Positions 34,199-42,925 of a DNA stretch of 64,000 bases are shown here, one piece after another. The notes under the pieces are model-generated. The model saw nothing but the letters and a program-made list of their open reading frames with translations, was not told the origin of the DNA and ran no database searches. The stretch covers positions 1-64,000 of the forward strand of contig NZ_JACBXD010000039.1 in the NCBI RefSeq assembly GCF_013870525.1. Reading direction: 5' to 3'. Position 1 is the first letter of the stretch; each line of letters starts with the position of its first letter. A program made the translations under genes and the position numbers. The DNA is from Amycolatopsis pittospori. GTDB lineage: Bacteria; Actinomycetota; Actinomycetes; Mycobacteriales; Pseudonocardiaceae.

Positions 34199-35082
34199 CT
34201 CCGCACCTCCAGGGTCTGCCGGCGCGGGGCGGCGGACTTCGTCAGATAGGCCAGGACAAGGTCTTCGAGACTCAGCCTGCTCACCGTCCAGACGGGGTCG
34301 TGGATGGGCTCGCCGGTGCGGACGACGAACGTGCTTTGGACGTCCGTATGGCTTTCCGACACGACGTGCTGGCTCGACGGGAGCCGGGCGGCGTCGCGGC
34401 GCGGGCCGGTGAGGCGGTGGTGGGTGGCGAGCAGGTCCTCCACCTCACCGGACACCTGGACGTGCGAGTCGATGAGCACGATCAGGTAGTCGCAGGCACG
34501 TTCCAGATCTGAGACGAGGTGGGACGACAGCACCACGTTCAGTTCCTGCTCGACGGTGGCTTCCAGCAGACCCTGCAGGAATTCCCGGCGCGCCAAGGGA
34601 TCGAGCGCGGCGACGGGTTCGTCGAGGATCAGCAGTTCGGGTCGTTTCGCGACGCCGAGGGTGAGGGCGAGCTGGGCGCGCTGACCACCGGAGAGCTTCC
34701 CGGCCTTCCGCGCGGGGTCGAGGCCGAGCCTCTCGATCCGCTCCTTGGCGAGTGCGCCGTCCCAGCCGGGGTTGAGCCGCGCGCCGAGCTCCAGATGGTT
34801 CGCGACCGAGAGACCGGCGTAGGTCGGGGTGTCCTGCGCGACGAAGCCGACCTTGGCGAGCTGCGCCGGGCCGGCCCCGGGACTCCCGCCCAGTACGGTG
34901 ACCCGGCCGGTGGTCGGCGGCAGCTGACCCGCGGCCATGTTCAGCAGCGTGGTCTTACCCGCTCCGTTGGGGCCGACCAGCCCCACCACGTGTCCGGCCG
35001 GGATGTCCAGCGTGCAGTCGGAAAGCGCCCAGATCTTGCCGTATCTCTTGCCGAGACCCTCGGTCTGCAGGACGGCGGTCAT
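34195..35082 (-). CDS. ABC transporter ATP-binding protein
   Basis: 295 residues from ATG 35082, overlapping the GntR stop (ATGA); upstream in-frame codons lie inside that gene and are rejected. Walker A is GPNGAGKTTLL, the signature LSGGQRAQLALTLG and Walker B LLILDEPVAALD. The extra C-terminal 70 residues are typical of CcmA/YtrB-type exporters. Works with the adjacent permease. Confidence 0.92.
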   Translation of the reverse strand: MTAVLQTEGLGKRYGKIWALSDCTLDIPAGHVVGLVGPNGAGKTTLLNMAAGQLPPTTGRVTVLGGSPGAGPAQLAKVGFVAQDTPTYAGLSVANHLELGARLNPGWDGALAKERIERLGLDPARKAGKLSGGQRAQLALTLGVAKRPELLILDEPVAALDPLARREFLQGLLEATVEQELNVVLSSHLVSDLERACDYLIVLIDSHVQVSGEVEDLLATHHRLTGPRRDAARLPSSQHVVSESHTDVQSTFVVRTGEPIHDPVWTVSRLSLEDLVLAYLTKSAAPRRQTLEVRR

Positions 35083-35471
35083 GCTATTTCCTCTCCAGCG
35101 GCGGTCCGAAAGGTCGTCATGAACAGCGCCTCGATGCTCTCCTCGTCGAGTCCGGCCTTCCGGGCCTTGCCCAGCCAACGCTGGAGTTCCATCCGTAGCG
35201 GGCCGTGCGCGGCGAGCGAGCCGTCGGTGAGGGTGGCGGTCACGAAGGTGCCGACTCCCGGCCTGGCGGCGACGAGGCCTTCGTGCTCCAGCTCGCGATA
35301 GGCCTTGAGCACGGTGTTGGGGTTGATCGCCAGCCGGGCCACCACCTCTTTGACCGTCGGCAGCTGGTCGCCCTCGCGGAGCAGGCCGAGGCGCGAGGCC
35401 TGTCGCACCTGACGGACGATCTGCAGGTACGGCGACAGGCCGGAGTGGTCCTCCAGGTGGAACTCGATCAT
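35079..35471 (-). CDS. GntR family regulator, YtrA type
   Basis: 130 residues: an N-terminal winged helix (LPTVKEVVARLAINPNTVLKAYRELEHEGLVAARPGVGTFV) and only a short C-terminal dimerisation tail, the YtrA subfamily layout. YtrA regulators repress their own operon of ABC transporter genes. The order regulator, ATPase, permease, SDR with overlapping genes and a perfect palindrome at 35487-35498 just upstream fits that model. Confidence 0.92.
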   Translation of the reverse strand: MIEFHLEDHSGLSPYLQIVRQVRQASRLGLLREGDQLPTVKEVVARLAINPNTVLKAYRELEHEGLVAARPGVGTFVTATLTDGSLAAHGPLRMELQRWLGKARKAGLDEESIEALFMTTFRTAAGEEIA

Positions 35472-35486
35472 CGTGACTCCATTTAT

Positions 35487-35498
35487 CTAGTTAACTAG
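35487..35498 (-). promoter_or_regulatory. Palindromic operator CTAGTTAACTAG for the GntR operon
   Basis: A perfect 12-base palindrome sits 16 bases upstream of the regulator start, in an AT-rich patch that includes a TATAGT -10-like hexamer on the minus strand. Its position between promoter and ribosome site suits self-repression. Confidence 0.65.
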
Positions 35499-35553
35499 TA
35501 CTATAGGAGTCTAGGCAGATGTGATGTCAAGGTTTCGCTGGGAAGACGGTGTG

Positions 35554-36753
35554 CTAGTTCGTTGAAGTGACGCGGTTCCGCAGCGCGATCACGCCCGAAA
35601 CGACGATGAAGAGCAGCCCCGCGAGTACGTAGCAATTACCCAGCCACTGCTGGGCGGTCGTCCAGGTCTGGCCCGGCCGGTCGAACGCGGGGAAGTAGCG
35701 GAAGGGCGCGGCCACGAAGACCGTGGCGCCGACGCCGGTGACGGCGATCCAGGCCAGTGCCTTGCGGTGATCCCGGCGGCGCAGAACGGCGCAGGCCGCG
35801 GTGGTGAACAGCGCCGGGGCGACCCACACCCAGTGGTGCGACCAAGACGTCGGCGAGATGAGGAGGGCGAAGGCGGCGTTCAGCAGGAGTGCCGGCACCA
35901 GCGCCGAGCGGTACATCGTCACCGTGACCAGCGCCAGGAGTGCGAGGGTGAGGACGATCCACAACGGCTTCGCGGCGGCCTGCTCGATTCCGAAGCGTGC
36001 GAGGACGGCCTGCAGGGTCTGGTTGGTGTGGAACGTGGTCCCGCTGATGCCCGACGCCCCGGCCAGCCCGCCGAACCAGTAGCGCGCCGACGCCTCCGGG
36101 GCGACCAGGAACGCGACGGCGGACGCGGCGGCGAAGGTGCCCAGCGCGGTCAGTGCGCCGCGGAAGTCCTTGCGCACCAAGAAGAAGAGCAGGAACGCCA
36201 TCGGGGTCAGCTTGACCGCCGCGGCGAGGCCGACACCGATTCCCCGGTAGCGGCCGCGCGCCAGCAGGCAATCGGCCGCGACCATCCCCATCAGCAGCAG
36301 GTTGATCTGGCCGAAGCCGAGCGTCTGGCGGACCGGTTCCAGGAAGAGCGCCGGCGTGATCGCCAGCGAGGCGACGAGCAGCGCCTTCCGCCGGTCACCG
36401 GAGGGCCACAGCGCGCGCGTGATGCCGTAGAAGGTGATGCCGAGTGCGGCCAGGCTGAGCAGGAACAGCACGATGACCGAGTAGGTCCACGGCACCAGGG
36501 CCAGCGGAGTGAGCAGCAGCGCGGCGAACGGCGGATAGATGAACAGCAGCGGGATGCCGGCGTCCGAAAGCGGCAAGGCCCCGTAGAGGTCGTCGCCGTT
36601 CCAGAGCGCGTCGACGCCGAAGCGGTAGATCTCGAGGTCGCTGTGGGAGGTGCCTGCCGTCAGCATGGCCACGACGCACGCCGTCGCCAGCGCGGCGAGT
36701 ACGCCGAGCGACCACCAGGCCGGCCCGCGCGACCGCGACAAGGCCGGGAACAT
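35554..36753 (-). CDS. Glycosyltransferase family 87 membrane protein
   Basis: 399 residues with about ten membrane segments. The first extracellular loop has SDLEIYRFGVDALWNGDDLYG, the expected position of the catalytic aspartate and substrate loop of GT87 (polyprenyl-phosphate-mannose-dependent alpha-mannosyltransferases). LFIYPPFAALL and VKLTPMAFLLFFLVRKD are also family-like. These enzymes extend mannan-type glycolipids in actinobacterial envelopes. It is a single gene; the next gene upstream (arsR) starts 413 bases away. Confidence 0.88.
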   Translation of the reverse strand: MFPALSRSRGPAWWSLGVLAALATACVVAMLTAGTSHSDLEIYRFGVDALWNGDDLYGALPLSDAGIPLLFIYPPFAALLLTPLALVPWTYSVIVLFLLSLAALGITFYGITRALWPSGDRRKALLVASLAITPALFLEPVRQTLGFGQINLLLMGMVAADCLLARGRYRGIGVGLAAAVKLTPMAFLLFFLVRKDFRGALTALGTFAAASAVAFLVAPEASARYWFGGLAGASGISGTTFHTNQTLQAVLARFGIEQAAAKPLWIVLTLALLALVTVTMYRSALVPALLLNAAFALLISPTSWSHHWVWVAPALFTTAACAVLRRRDHRKALAWIAVTGVGATVFVAAPFRYFPAFDRPGQTWTTAQQWLGNCYVLAGLLFIVVSGVIALRNRVTSTN

Positions 36754-36800
36754 CGCGTGAGTGACCCTTCAACGAGCGGTGAGGTGATCGACTGTACCGG

Positions 36801-37166
36801 TCAGGACCACTGTGCTCGCCGGTCGGCCAGCGGCCCGCCCGGGCGCAGCAGGGTCTCCAGGCCGGCCAACGGTTCGGGAACGACGCTGTACCAGCTCCAG
36901 GTGCCCCGGCGTTCCCGCGCGAGGATGCCGGCGGAGACCAGGACGCGCAGGTGGTGGCTCAGCGACGGCTGCGGCATGTCGAACTCCTCGGCCAGGTCGC
37001 AGAAGCAGGCTTCGCCCTCCGGTGACTGGCGCACGAGGGACAGCAGCCGGATCCGAACCGGATCGGCGAGCGCCTTGAACAGCTTCGCGGCCGTTTCGGC
37101 GTCGGCGGGGTCGACGACGGCGGCGGGTTCGGCCATCAGCAGGGTCACCGGGACCGGCTTCGTCAT
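36801..37166 (-). CDS. arsR: ArsR/SmtB family arsenic-responsive repressor
   Basis: 121 residues with a winged helix (FKALADPVRIRLLSLVRQ... FDMPQPSLSHHLRVLVSAGIL). Cysteines in EACFCDLAEEF fit the arsenite-sensing CxC type within the DNA-recognition region. It is divergent from arsC across a 100-base region that contains a long dyad and two near-repeats. It should repress both directions until arsenite or antimonite binds. Confidence 0.92.
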   Translation of the reverse strand: MTKPVPVTLLMAEPAAVVDPADAETAAKLFKALADPVRIRLLSLVRQSPEGEACFCDLAEEFDMPQPSLSHHLRVLVSAGILARERRGTWSWYSVVPEPLAGLETLLRPGGPLADRRAQWS

Positions 37167-37195
37167 GTCGTCCTCCGTTCCTGGACGAGACTATA

Positions 37196-37254
37196 CCGGC
37201 TTGGATTGACAAATATCGATCCAAGCCGGTTCACTTGGATCGGCAAAATTCGAT
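37196..37254. promoter_or_regulatory. ArsR operator region between arsR and arsC
   Basis: Arms CCGGCTTGGAT (37196-37206) and ATCCAAGCCGG (37219-37229) are exact complements with a 12-base centre. The 21-base stretch at 37200-37220 recurs imperfectly at 37234-37254 (CTTGGATCGGCAAAATTCGAT). Both sites contain the ATCGAT/TTCGAT cores seen again before the arsR-arsN fusion, and both lie over the divergent promoters. Confidence 0.7.
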
Positions 37255-37266
37255 GCAGGAGGCAGT

Positions 37267-37671
37267 GTGACTCGCACACCCGAGGTGTTGTTCGTCTGTG
37301 TGCACAACGCGGGCCGGTCGCAGATGGCGGCGGCTTTGCTGCGGCATTACGCACTGGGCCGGATCGCCGTGCGTTCGGCCGGTTCGGCACCCGCGGGGAC
37401 GGTGAACCCGGTGGCCGCGCGGGCACTGGCCGAATGGGGACTGGACATCACCGGCGAGGTGCCGAGCAAGCTGTCCACGGAGGACGTCGAGGACTCCGAC
37501 GTGGTGATCACGATGGGCTGCGGCGACGCCTGCCCGGTGTTCCCCGGCAAGCGGTATCTCGACTGGCAGCTGGACGACCCGGCCGGACGGGACCTGGAGA
37601 CCGTCCGGCCGATCCGGGACGAGATCGACCGCCGTGTCCGCGCGCTCGTGGGCGAGCTCCTCGATGCCTGA
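37267..37671 (+). CDS. arsC: Arsenate reductase, LMW-phosphatase-like
   Basis: 134 residues from GTG 37267. The phosphatase-loop cysteine is in FVCVHNAGRSQMA; further conserved elements are ITMGCGDACPVFPGKRYLDWQL and DPAGRD. This is the actinobacterial type of ArsC that reduces arsenate with mycothiol-linked electrons. Its last bases overlap the acr3 start (ATG 37664), coupling reduction to efflux of the resulting arsenite. Confidence 0.93.
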   Translation: MTRTPEVLFVCVHNAGRSQMAAALLRHYALGRIAVRSAGSAPAGTVNPVAARALAEWGLDITGEVPSKLSTEDVEDSDVVITMGCGDACPVFPGKRYLDWQLDDPAGRDLETVRPIRDEIDRRVRALVGELLDA

Positions 37672-38779
37672 GGCCCCCGAAGACACTGACGTTCTGCGTG
37701 GACTGTCCTTTCTGGACCGATTCCTGCCCGTCTGGATCATCGCCGCGATGGCGGCGGGACTGGTGCTGGGCAGTGTCCTGCCCGGGTTCCAGGGGGTCTT
37801 GGACGCGGTGAAGATCGGTCAGGTGTCCCTGCCGATCGCGCTCGGGCTGCTGCTGATGATGTACCCGGTGCTGGCCAAGGTCCGCTACGACCGGCTCGGC
37901 ACGGTGACCCGTGACCGGCGCACGATGGTGCTTTCCCTGGTCCTCAACTGGGTCGTGGGGCCGGCGCTGATGTTCGCGCTCGCCTGGCTCATGCTCCCGG
38001 ACCTGCCGGAATACCGGACGGGGCTGATCATCGTCGGCCTAGCCCGCTGCATCGCGATGGTGATCATCTGGAACGACCTGGCCTGCGGGGACCGCGAGGC
38101 CGCGGCGGTGCTCGTCGCGCTGAACTCGGTCTTCCAGGTGGTGATGTTCGGGGTGCTCGGCTGGTTCTACCTCGACCTGCTGCCCGGCCTGCTCGGCCTC
38201 GACACGGCCACCCTCGACTTCTCGCCGTGGGAAATCGCGTTCAGCGTCGTCGTCTTCCTCGGTGTCCCGCTCGCCGCCGGCTACCTCTCGCGGCGGATCG
38301 GCGAGCGCCGCAAGGGACGCGACTGGTACGAACGCCGGTTCCTCCCGAAGATCGGCCCGATCGCCTTGTACGGCCTGCTCTTCACGATCGTCGTGCTGTT
38401 CGCGTTGCAGGGGGAGACCATCACGGCCCGCCCGTTCGACGTCGCCCGGATCGCCCTGCCGCTGCTCGTGTACTTCGCGCTGATGTGGGGCGGCGGCTAT
38501 CTGCTCGGCAAGGCGGCGGGGCTCTCGTACTCGCGGACCACGACACTGGCGTTCACCGCCGCGGGCAACAACTTCGAACTCGCGATCGCCGTGGCGATCG
38601 GCGTGTTCGGGGTCGCTTCCGGGCAGGCGCTCGCCGGTGTCGTCGGTCCGCTGATCGAAGTCCCGGTCCTGGTCGGCCTGGTCTACGTCAGCCTCTGGCT
38701 GCGCGGCCGCTGGGACGGTGCGGAAAGGGTCAGGACTTCGGGTTCCGGTGTCGCGCAGCAACCGCCCGCCGACGGCTGA
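37664..38779 (+). CDS. acr3: ACR3 family arsenite efflux protein
   Basis: 371 residues, ten membrane segments. The conserved arsenite-site region GLARCIAMVIIWNDLACGDREAAAVLVALNS holds the essential cysteine, and GNNFELAIAVAIGVFG is the second family hallmark. ATG 37664 lies within the last codons of arsC. It exports arsenite driven by proton motive force. The 3' end overlaps the converging flavoprotein gene by 97 bases, an unusually long overlap. Confidence 0.94.
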   Translation: MPEAPEDTDVLRGLSFLDRFLPVWIIAAMAAGLVLGSVLPGFQGVLDAVKIGQVSLPIALGLLLMMYPVLAKVRYDRLGTVTRDRRTMVLSLVLNWVVGPALMFALAWLMLPDLPEYRTGLIIVGLARCIAMVIIWNDLACGDREAAAVLVALNSVFQVVMFGVLGWFYLDLLPGLLGLDTATLDFSPWEIAFSVVVFLGVPLAAGYLSRRIGERRKGRDWYERRFLPKIGPIALYGLLFTIVVLFALQGETITARPFDVARIALPLLVYFALMWGGGYLLGKAAGLSYSRTTTLAFTAAGNNFELAIAVAIGVFGVASGQALAGVVGPLIEVPVLVGLVYVSLWLRGRWDGAERVRTSGSGVAQQPPADG

Positions 38780-40014
38780 TCCGGTTCGTCGAACAGGCCC
38801 GATCCGCCGCATACGCCGGTTTCGGCCAGGTGCAGCTCGACCCGCTCGGCCGCCTCGTGGTCCCCCGCCAGCCGGGCGGCGATACTGCGCACCTGCTCGT
38901 AGCCGGTCGCGGCCAGGAACGTCGGCGCCCGGCCGTAACTCTTCATCCCGGCCAGGTAGAAGTCCTGCTCCGGATGTGCGAGTTCCTTGGCGCCGTGCGG
39001 GTAGACCGTGCCGCACGAATGCACGTTCGGGTCGATCAGCGGGGCCAGCGCCGTCGGCGCCTGCAAGGTCGCGTCCAAGCCGAGCCGGATCTCCGAAAGC
39101 CAGCTCAGGTCGGGCCGGAACCCGGTCAGCGCGACGACCTCGTCGACCTCCTCGATCCGGTGCCCGGCCGAGGAGACCAGGGTCAGGCCGGGTTCGACGG
39201 ACTCGGTCCGGAAGCCCCGGACGACGGTGATCCGGCCGGACTCCACGGCTTCCTTCGCGCGGGAGCCGAGTGCGCCGCGCGCCGGCAGCTCGTCGGCGTC
39301 GCCGCCGCCGAACGCGTTGCCGACCGAACCGCGACGCAGGACCCAGCTGATCCGGGTACCGGGCAGCGTGGACAAGGCGACCAGGGCGGTGAGCGCGGAG
39401 TGCCCGCTGCCCGCGACCACGACGTGCCCGCCCGTGTAGCGCGCGCGGACCGCGTCGTCGCCGAGATCCGGTACGCGGTAGGTGATCCGGTCCGCCGCGG
39501 CCTGCTCTCCGATGGCCGGAAGTCCCTCGCCGCCGAGAGGATTCGGCGTAGTCCAGGTACCGGAGGCGTCGATCACCGCCCGCGCCGCGATCCGTTCCTC
39601 GGCGCCGCCGGGGGTGCGGACGTGCACGGTGAACGGCTCGCCGTCGCGGCCGCTGTCGACGACGCGATCCCGGCCGCGGCGGGCCACCCCGATCACCTCG
39701 GCGTCGAGACGTACGCGTTCGTTCAACGCTTCGGCCAGTGGCCGGAGGTACGACCCGGCCCATTCCTCGCCGGTCGGGTACGACCCGCCGTCCGGGCGGC
39801 TCCAGCCCAGGGTTTCGAGCAGCCGCCCGGCCGCCGGGTCGACGAGTTCGGACCACGGGGAGAACAGCCGCACGTGACGCCACCTCGCGACCGCGGCCCC
39901 CGCTCGCGGACCGCGTTCGAGGACCAGGGGGTCGAGTCCGCGTTCGGCCAGATGCGCGGCCGCGGCCAGGCCCACCGGCCCGGCGCCGATCACCACTACG
40001 GGCAGCTCGGTCAT
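38683..40014 (-). CDS. FAD/NAD(P)-binding oxidoreductase of the ars cluster (ArsO-like)
   Basis: 443 residues from ATG 40014, chosen for AAAGG 10 bases upstream and the immediate start of VVVIGAGPVGLAAAAHLA. A second dinucleotide site is VVVAGSGHSALTALVAL. The layout is like flavin monooxygenases found in arsenic operons (ArsO type). The C-terminus has cysteines (GVCGGSG and GGCCATPE) in the part that overlaps acr3. Divergent from the arsR-arsN fusion. It probably acts on an arsenical, but the reaction is not proven for this family. Confidence 0.8.
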   Translation of the reverse strand: MTELPVVVIGAGPVGLAAAAHLAERGLDPLVLERGPRAGAAVARWRHVRLFSPWSELVDPAAGRLLETLGWSRPDGGSYPTGEEWAGSYLRPLAEALNERVRLDAEVIGVARRGRDRVVDSGRDGEPFTVHVRTPGGAEERIAARAVIDASGTWTTPNPLGGEGLPAIGEQAAADRITYRVPDLGDDAVRARYTGGHVVVAGSGHSALTALVALSTLPGTRISWVLRRGSVGNAFGGGDADELPARGALGSRAKEAVESGRITVVRGFRTESVEPGLTLVSSAGHRIEEVDEVVALTGFRPDLSWLSEIRLGLDATLQAPTALAPLIDPNVHSCGTVYPHGAKELAHPEQDFYLAGMKSYGRAPTFLAATGYEQVRSIAARLAGDHEAAERVELHLAETGVCGGSGLFDEPDQPSAGGCCATPEPEVLTLSAPSQRPRSQRLT

Positions 40015-40020
40015 TTCCGG

Positions 40021-40110
40021 ACACCTTTCATCGATGAACTTCGATCGAGTAGTCGTCCGGACTGTATCGACGGCGATCGATTGACGCAACCATCGATCCT
40101 GGTCGATACT
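40021..40110. promoter_or_regulatory. Second ArsR-type operator region
   Basis: The 100 bases between the flavoprotein and the arsR-arsN gene contain repeated ATCGAT-type cores: CATCGATGAACTTCGATCGA (about 40029-40048), GCGATCGATTGACG and CCATCGATCCTGG. They resemble the sites at 37196-37254 and suggest the fusion protein or ArsR binds here. Confidence 0.6.
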
Positions 40111-40117
40111 GGGGGAC

Positions 40118-40963
40118 ATGACCAGCGTCGCCCCCGTGTCCGCCGCCGGGCTCCTGCCCGATCGTGAAGCCGCGACCTACGCCGAATGGTTCGCCTGCCT
40201 GGCCGAGCCGATGCGCGTCAAACTGCTGCACGCGGTCGCGACGGCGTCGCGAGGGCTCACCGTGGGCGCGCTCACCGAGATCCTCGGGACGAGCCAGTCC
40301 ACCTGCTCCCATCACGTGCGCAAACTGGCCGAGGTCGGCTTCCTGCACTTGCGCAAGGAGGGCACGGCCACGGTCGTGACGATCAACCAAGCGTGCTGCA
40401 GCGGGCTTCCGCACGCGGCCGACGCGGTGATGGGCCTGCTCGCCCCGCGCCCCTGCTGTCCCGGCGACCTGCCCGCCGACGTCACCGTCCGCGCCGCCGT
40501 CGAGGACGACTGGGTCGCGGTGCGCCGGATCTACGGCGAGGCGATCGCCACCGGGTCCGCGACCTTCGAAACCGAGGTGCCCGCGAAGCGAGCCCTCGAC
40601 CGGAATTGGCTGCCGGAACACCGCTGGGTGGCCGAACTCGACGGCGAGGTCGTCGGCTGGGCGGCCGCGACCCCGGTCTCGGATCGGGAAGGCGACGAGG
40701 GTGTCGCTGAAACGTCCGTCCAGGTCGCCGAAGGGCACCGGGGCCGCGGCGTCGGCAAAGCCTTGATGTACAAGCAGGTCACCGAAGCCGACGCCGCCGG
40801 TCTCTGGACCTTGCAGGCATCGGTGTTCACGGAGAACCGGGCCGGGATCGCCCTGCATCACAGTGCCGGCTACCGGACGGTCGGCGTCCGCGAACGTGTC
40901 GGCCAACGCGAAGGCGTCTGGCATGACACCGTTTTCCTCGAACGCCGGAGCGCGGCCGTCTAG
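40118..40963 (+). CDS. ArsR repressor fused to ArsN-type N-acetyltransferase
   Basis: 281 residues. Residues about 15-115 are a winged-helix ArsR domain (LAEPMRVKLLHAV, GTSQSTCSHHVRKLAEVGF) with cysteine pairs NQACCSGLP and RPCCPGDLP that may bind As(III). Residues about 125-275 are a GNAT domain of the phosphinothricin/arsinothricin acetyltransferase kind (VRRIYGEAIATGSATFET, VAEGHRGRGVGKALMYKQ, HHSAGYRTVGVRERVG). ArsN1 acetylates arsinothricin and phosphinothricin. One polypeptide thus both senses and detoxifies. Divergent from the flavoprotein across shared operators. Confidence 0.9.
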   Translation: MTSVAPVSAAGLLPDREAATYAEWFACLAEPMRVKLLHAVATASRGLTVGALTEILGTSQSTCSHHVRKLAEVGFLHLRKEGTATVVTINQACCSGLPHAADAVMGLLAPRPCCPGDLPADVTVRAAVEDDWVAVRRIYGEAIATGSATFETEVPAKRALDRNWLPEHRWVAELDGEVVGWAAATPVSDREGDEGVAETSVQVAEGHRGRGVGKALMYKQVTEADAAGLWTLQASVFTENRAGIALHHSAGYRTVGVRERVGQREGVWHDTVFLERRSAAV

Positions 40964-41064
40964 AAACGCCGGAAATACCTCGGTCAAGCAACTTCCGTCG
41001 GCAGCGACGGCACCACGTATTGGTCTAGACTTTTTATCCCCAGTGTGGTGAAAGGGACCGGTCC

Positions 41065-41970
41065 ATGCGTGGAACAACGGTGTTGCCGAGGACGCCTTGC
41101 CTGCAGCCGAAGGCGGGGGAATTGCCATTGCACCGGCTGGAGGTCCGCGCACCGGACGCCCTGCCGTTCACGGTCGGTACGTTCGACACGATCGGGCCGA
41201 TGTCGCGGGCCGCTTTCCCGCATCGGCACACTTTCTACGAAATCGTCCACATCACCGGCGGTTCCGGTGACCATGTCGTCGACTTCACGCGCTGGGAATT
41301 GGGGCCGCCTCAACTCGCGGTCATAGCACCGGGGCAGGTACATCATTGGGATGCCCGTGATCTCAGCGGATTCGTCGTCCTTTTCACCGACGACTTCCTG
41401 CTCGAACATCCGGCGGACCGCGAAACGCTGCGGCGATTGAGTCAGCAGCCGTGGCGGCTCGACGAACGCGCGGCCGAAGAGACGACGCGGCTGATCGCCG
41501 AATTGGACGAGGAGTTCCGCTGTGGCGGGCAGGGTACCGATTCGGTGCTGCGCGCCCTGATGCACGTTCTCATCGTCCGCGCCGGACGGCTTCCCGGCCT
41601 GGCGGATCCGCGTCCGCCGGCGCGGGCACAAGCGGTGGGAACGGAATTCGCCCGGCTGCTCGGCAGGCCCGACCTCGGTCTTTGGTCGGTGGGGGCGCTC
41701 GCGGAACGCATCGGCGTCACCCCGGGATATCTGACGGACGCGGTGAAAACGGCGACCGGGCGCACGGCGGCGCAGTTGATGCGCGAGGCGCGGACGCGGG
41801 AGGCGAAACGGTTTCTGCTCGGCACGGACCTCACCGTGCGGCAGGTCGCCAGCCGGGTCGGATTCGCGGATCCCGCGTATTTCTGCCGGTTCTTCCGGCG
41901 GGAAACGGGGTTGAGCCCCGGAGATTACCGGCGGACCGGCGACGCCGCCCCGGAGATTCACCACGACTGA
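41065..41970 (+). CDS. AraC family regulator with N-terminal cupin
   Basis: 301 residues. Residues 20-110 form a cupin-like ligand pocket (AAFPHRHTFYEIVHITGGSG, IAPGQVHHWD). The C-terminal 100 residues carry two AraC helix-turn-helix units (VGALAERIGVTPGYLTDAVKT and VRQVASRVGFADPAYFCRFF). It lies 78 bases upstream of the exported dioxygenase on the same strand and may control it in response to an aromatic or sugar ligand, which is inference. Confidence 0.9.
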   Translation: MRGTTVLPRTPCLQPKAGELPLHRLEVRAPDALPFTVGTFDTIGPMSRAAFPHRHTFYEIVHITGGSGDHVVDFTRWELGPPQLAVIAPGQVHHWDARDLSGFVVLFTDDFLLEHPADRETLRRLSQQPWRLDERAAEETTRLIAELDEEFRCGGQGTDSVLRALMHVLIVRAGRLPGLADPRPPARAQAVGTEFARLLGRPDLGLWSVGALAERIGVTPGYLTDAVKTATGRTAAQLMREARTREAKRFLLGTDLTVRQVASRVGFADPAYFCRFFRRETGLSPGDYRRTGDAAPEIHHD

Positions 41971-42048
41971 CCGAGTCAGTCCATCGTCCGCAGCTGATCT
42001 TCTCCATACCGTCGAGGGTGATTCCCGAAGCCCCCACGAGGAGCAGGT

Positions 42049-42897
42049 ATGGACGAAGAAAAGAAGCTCAGCCGCAAGACTGTGCTGAAGGTGGCCCTCG
42101 CCGCGGGTGTCGCGGCCCCCGTCGCCCTGATCGGCGGCCCCGCCCTCGCGCGCACCACCGTCGCGAGCGGCCGGACGCCCGAGCTGACCCCGGCCTGTGA
42201 CGACGGGGACGACCCGACCCCGGCGCAGACCGAAGGTCCTTACTTCAAGCCGAATTCCCCGCAGCGCACGTCGCTGGTCACGCCGAACACGCAGGGCACG
42301 AGGCTCACCGTCTCGGGCTACGTCTTCGGTCTCGGCTGCCTGCCGATCGCGCGGGCACTGCTGGACTTCTGGCAGGCGGACGTCAACGGCGCCTATGACA
42401 ACGTGGGGTACACCTTCCGCGGTCACCAGTTCACCAACGACCAGGGCGCGTTCACGCTGAGCACGATCGTGCCCGGCCTGTATCCCGGCCGTACGCGGCA
42501 CATCCACGTCAAGGTCCAGGCCCCCGGCAGGCCGGTGCTGACCACGCAGCTCTACTTCCCCAACGAGCCGCGCAACAACACCGACACGATCTTCGACCCG
42601 CGGCTGCTGATGACCGTGCGGGACGTGCCTCCCGGCAGGCAGGCCGCGTTCGACTTCGTGCTCAACGTGCCGCAGACGTCGACCACGCGGCCGACCAGTA
42701 CCACCCCGACCACGTCGAACCCGCCCACCACTTCGACCTCCAACCCGCCCGGCGGGACGACCTGGGCGGCGGGAACCGGCTATTCCGCGGGCGCCCGGGT
42801 CACCTACAGCGGTCGCGGTTACGTGTGCTTGCAGGGGCACACCGCCCAGCCCGGCTGGGAGCCGCCGTCCACGCCCGCGTTGTGGCGCGCGGAGTGA
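42049..42897 (+). CDS. Exported intradiol ring-cleavage dioxygenase with C-terminal CBM5/12-type module
   Basis: 282 residues. The N-terminus looks Tat-like with an RK pair (SRKTVLKVALAAGVA). The catalytic core (about 50-205) has the iron ligands expected for intradiol enzymes: tyrosines in NGAYDNVGYTF and GLYPGRTR and histidines in RHIHVKV. A Thr/Pro/Ser linker (about 210-236) leads to a chitin-binding type 3 domain (about 238-282: WAAGTGYSAGARVTYSGRGY). This domain pair is known in a Streptomyces enzyme that cleaves catechols on lignocellulose, so a role in extracellular aromatic degradation is likely. Confidence 0.9.
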   Translation: MDEEKKLSRKTVLKVALAAGVAAPVALIGGPALARTTVASGRTPELTPACDDGDDPTPAQTEGPYFKPNSPQRTSLVTPNTQGTRLTVSGYVFGLGCLPIARALLDFWQADVNGAYDNVGYTFRGHQFTNDQGAFTLSTIVPGLYPGRTRHIHVKVQAPGRPVLTTQLYFPNEPRNNTDTIFDPRLLMTVRDVPPGRQAAFDFVLNVPQTSTTRPTSTTPTTSNPPTTSTSNPPGGTTWAAGTGYSAGARVTYSGRGYVCLQGHTAQPGWEPPSTPALWRAE

Positions 42898-42925
42898 CGA
42901 GCAGCCGCTGCGGAGGGAGATAAAC

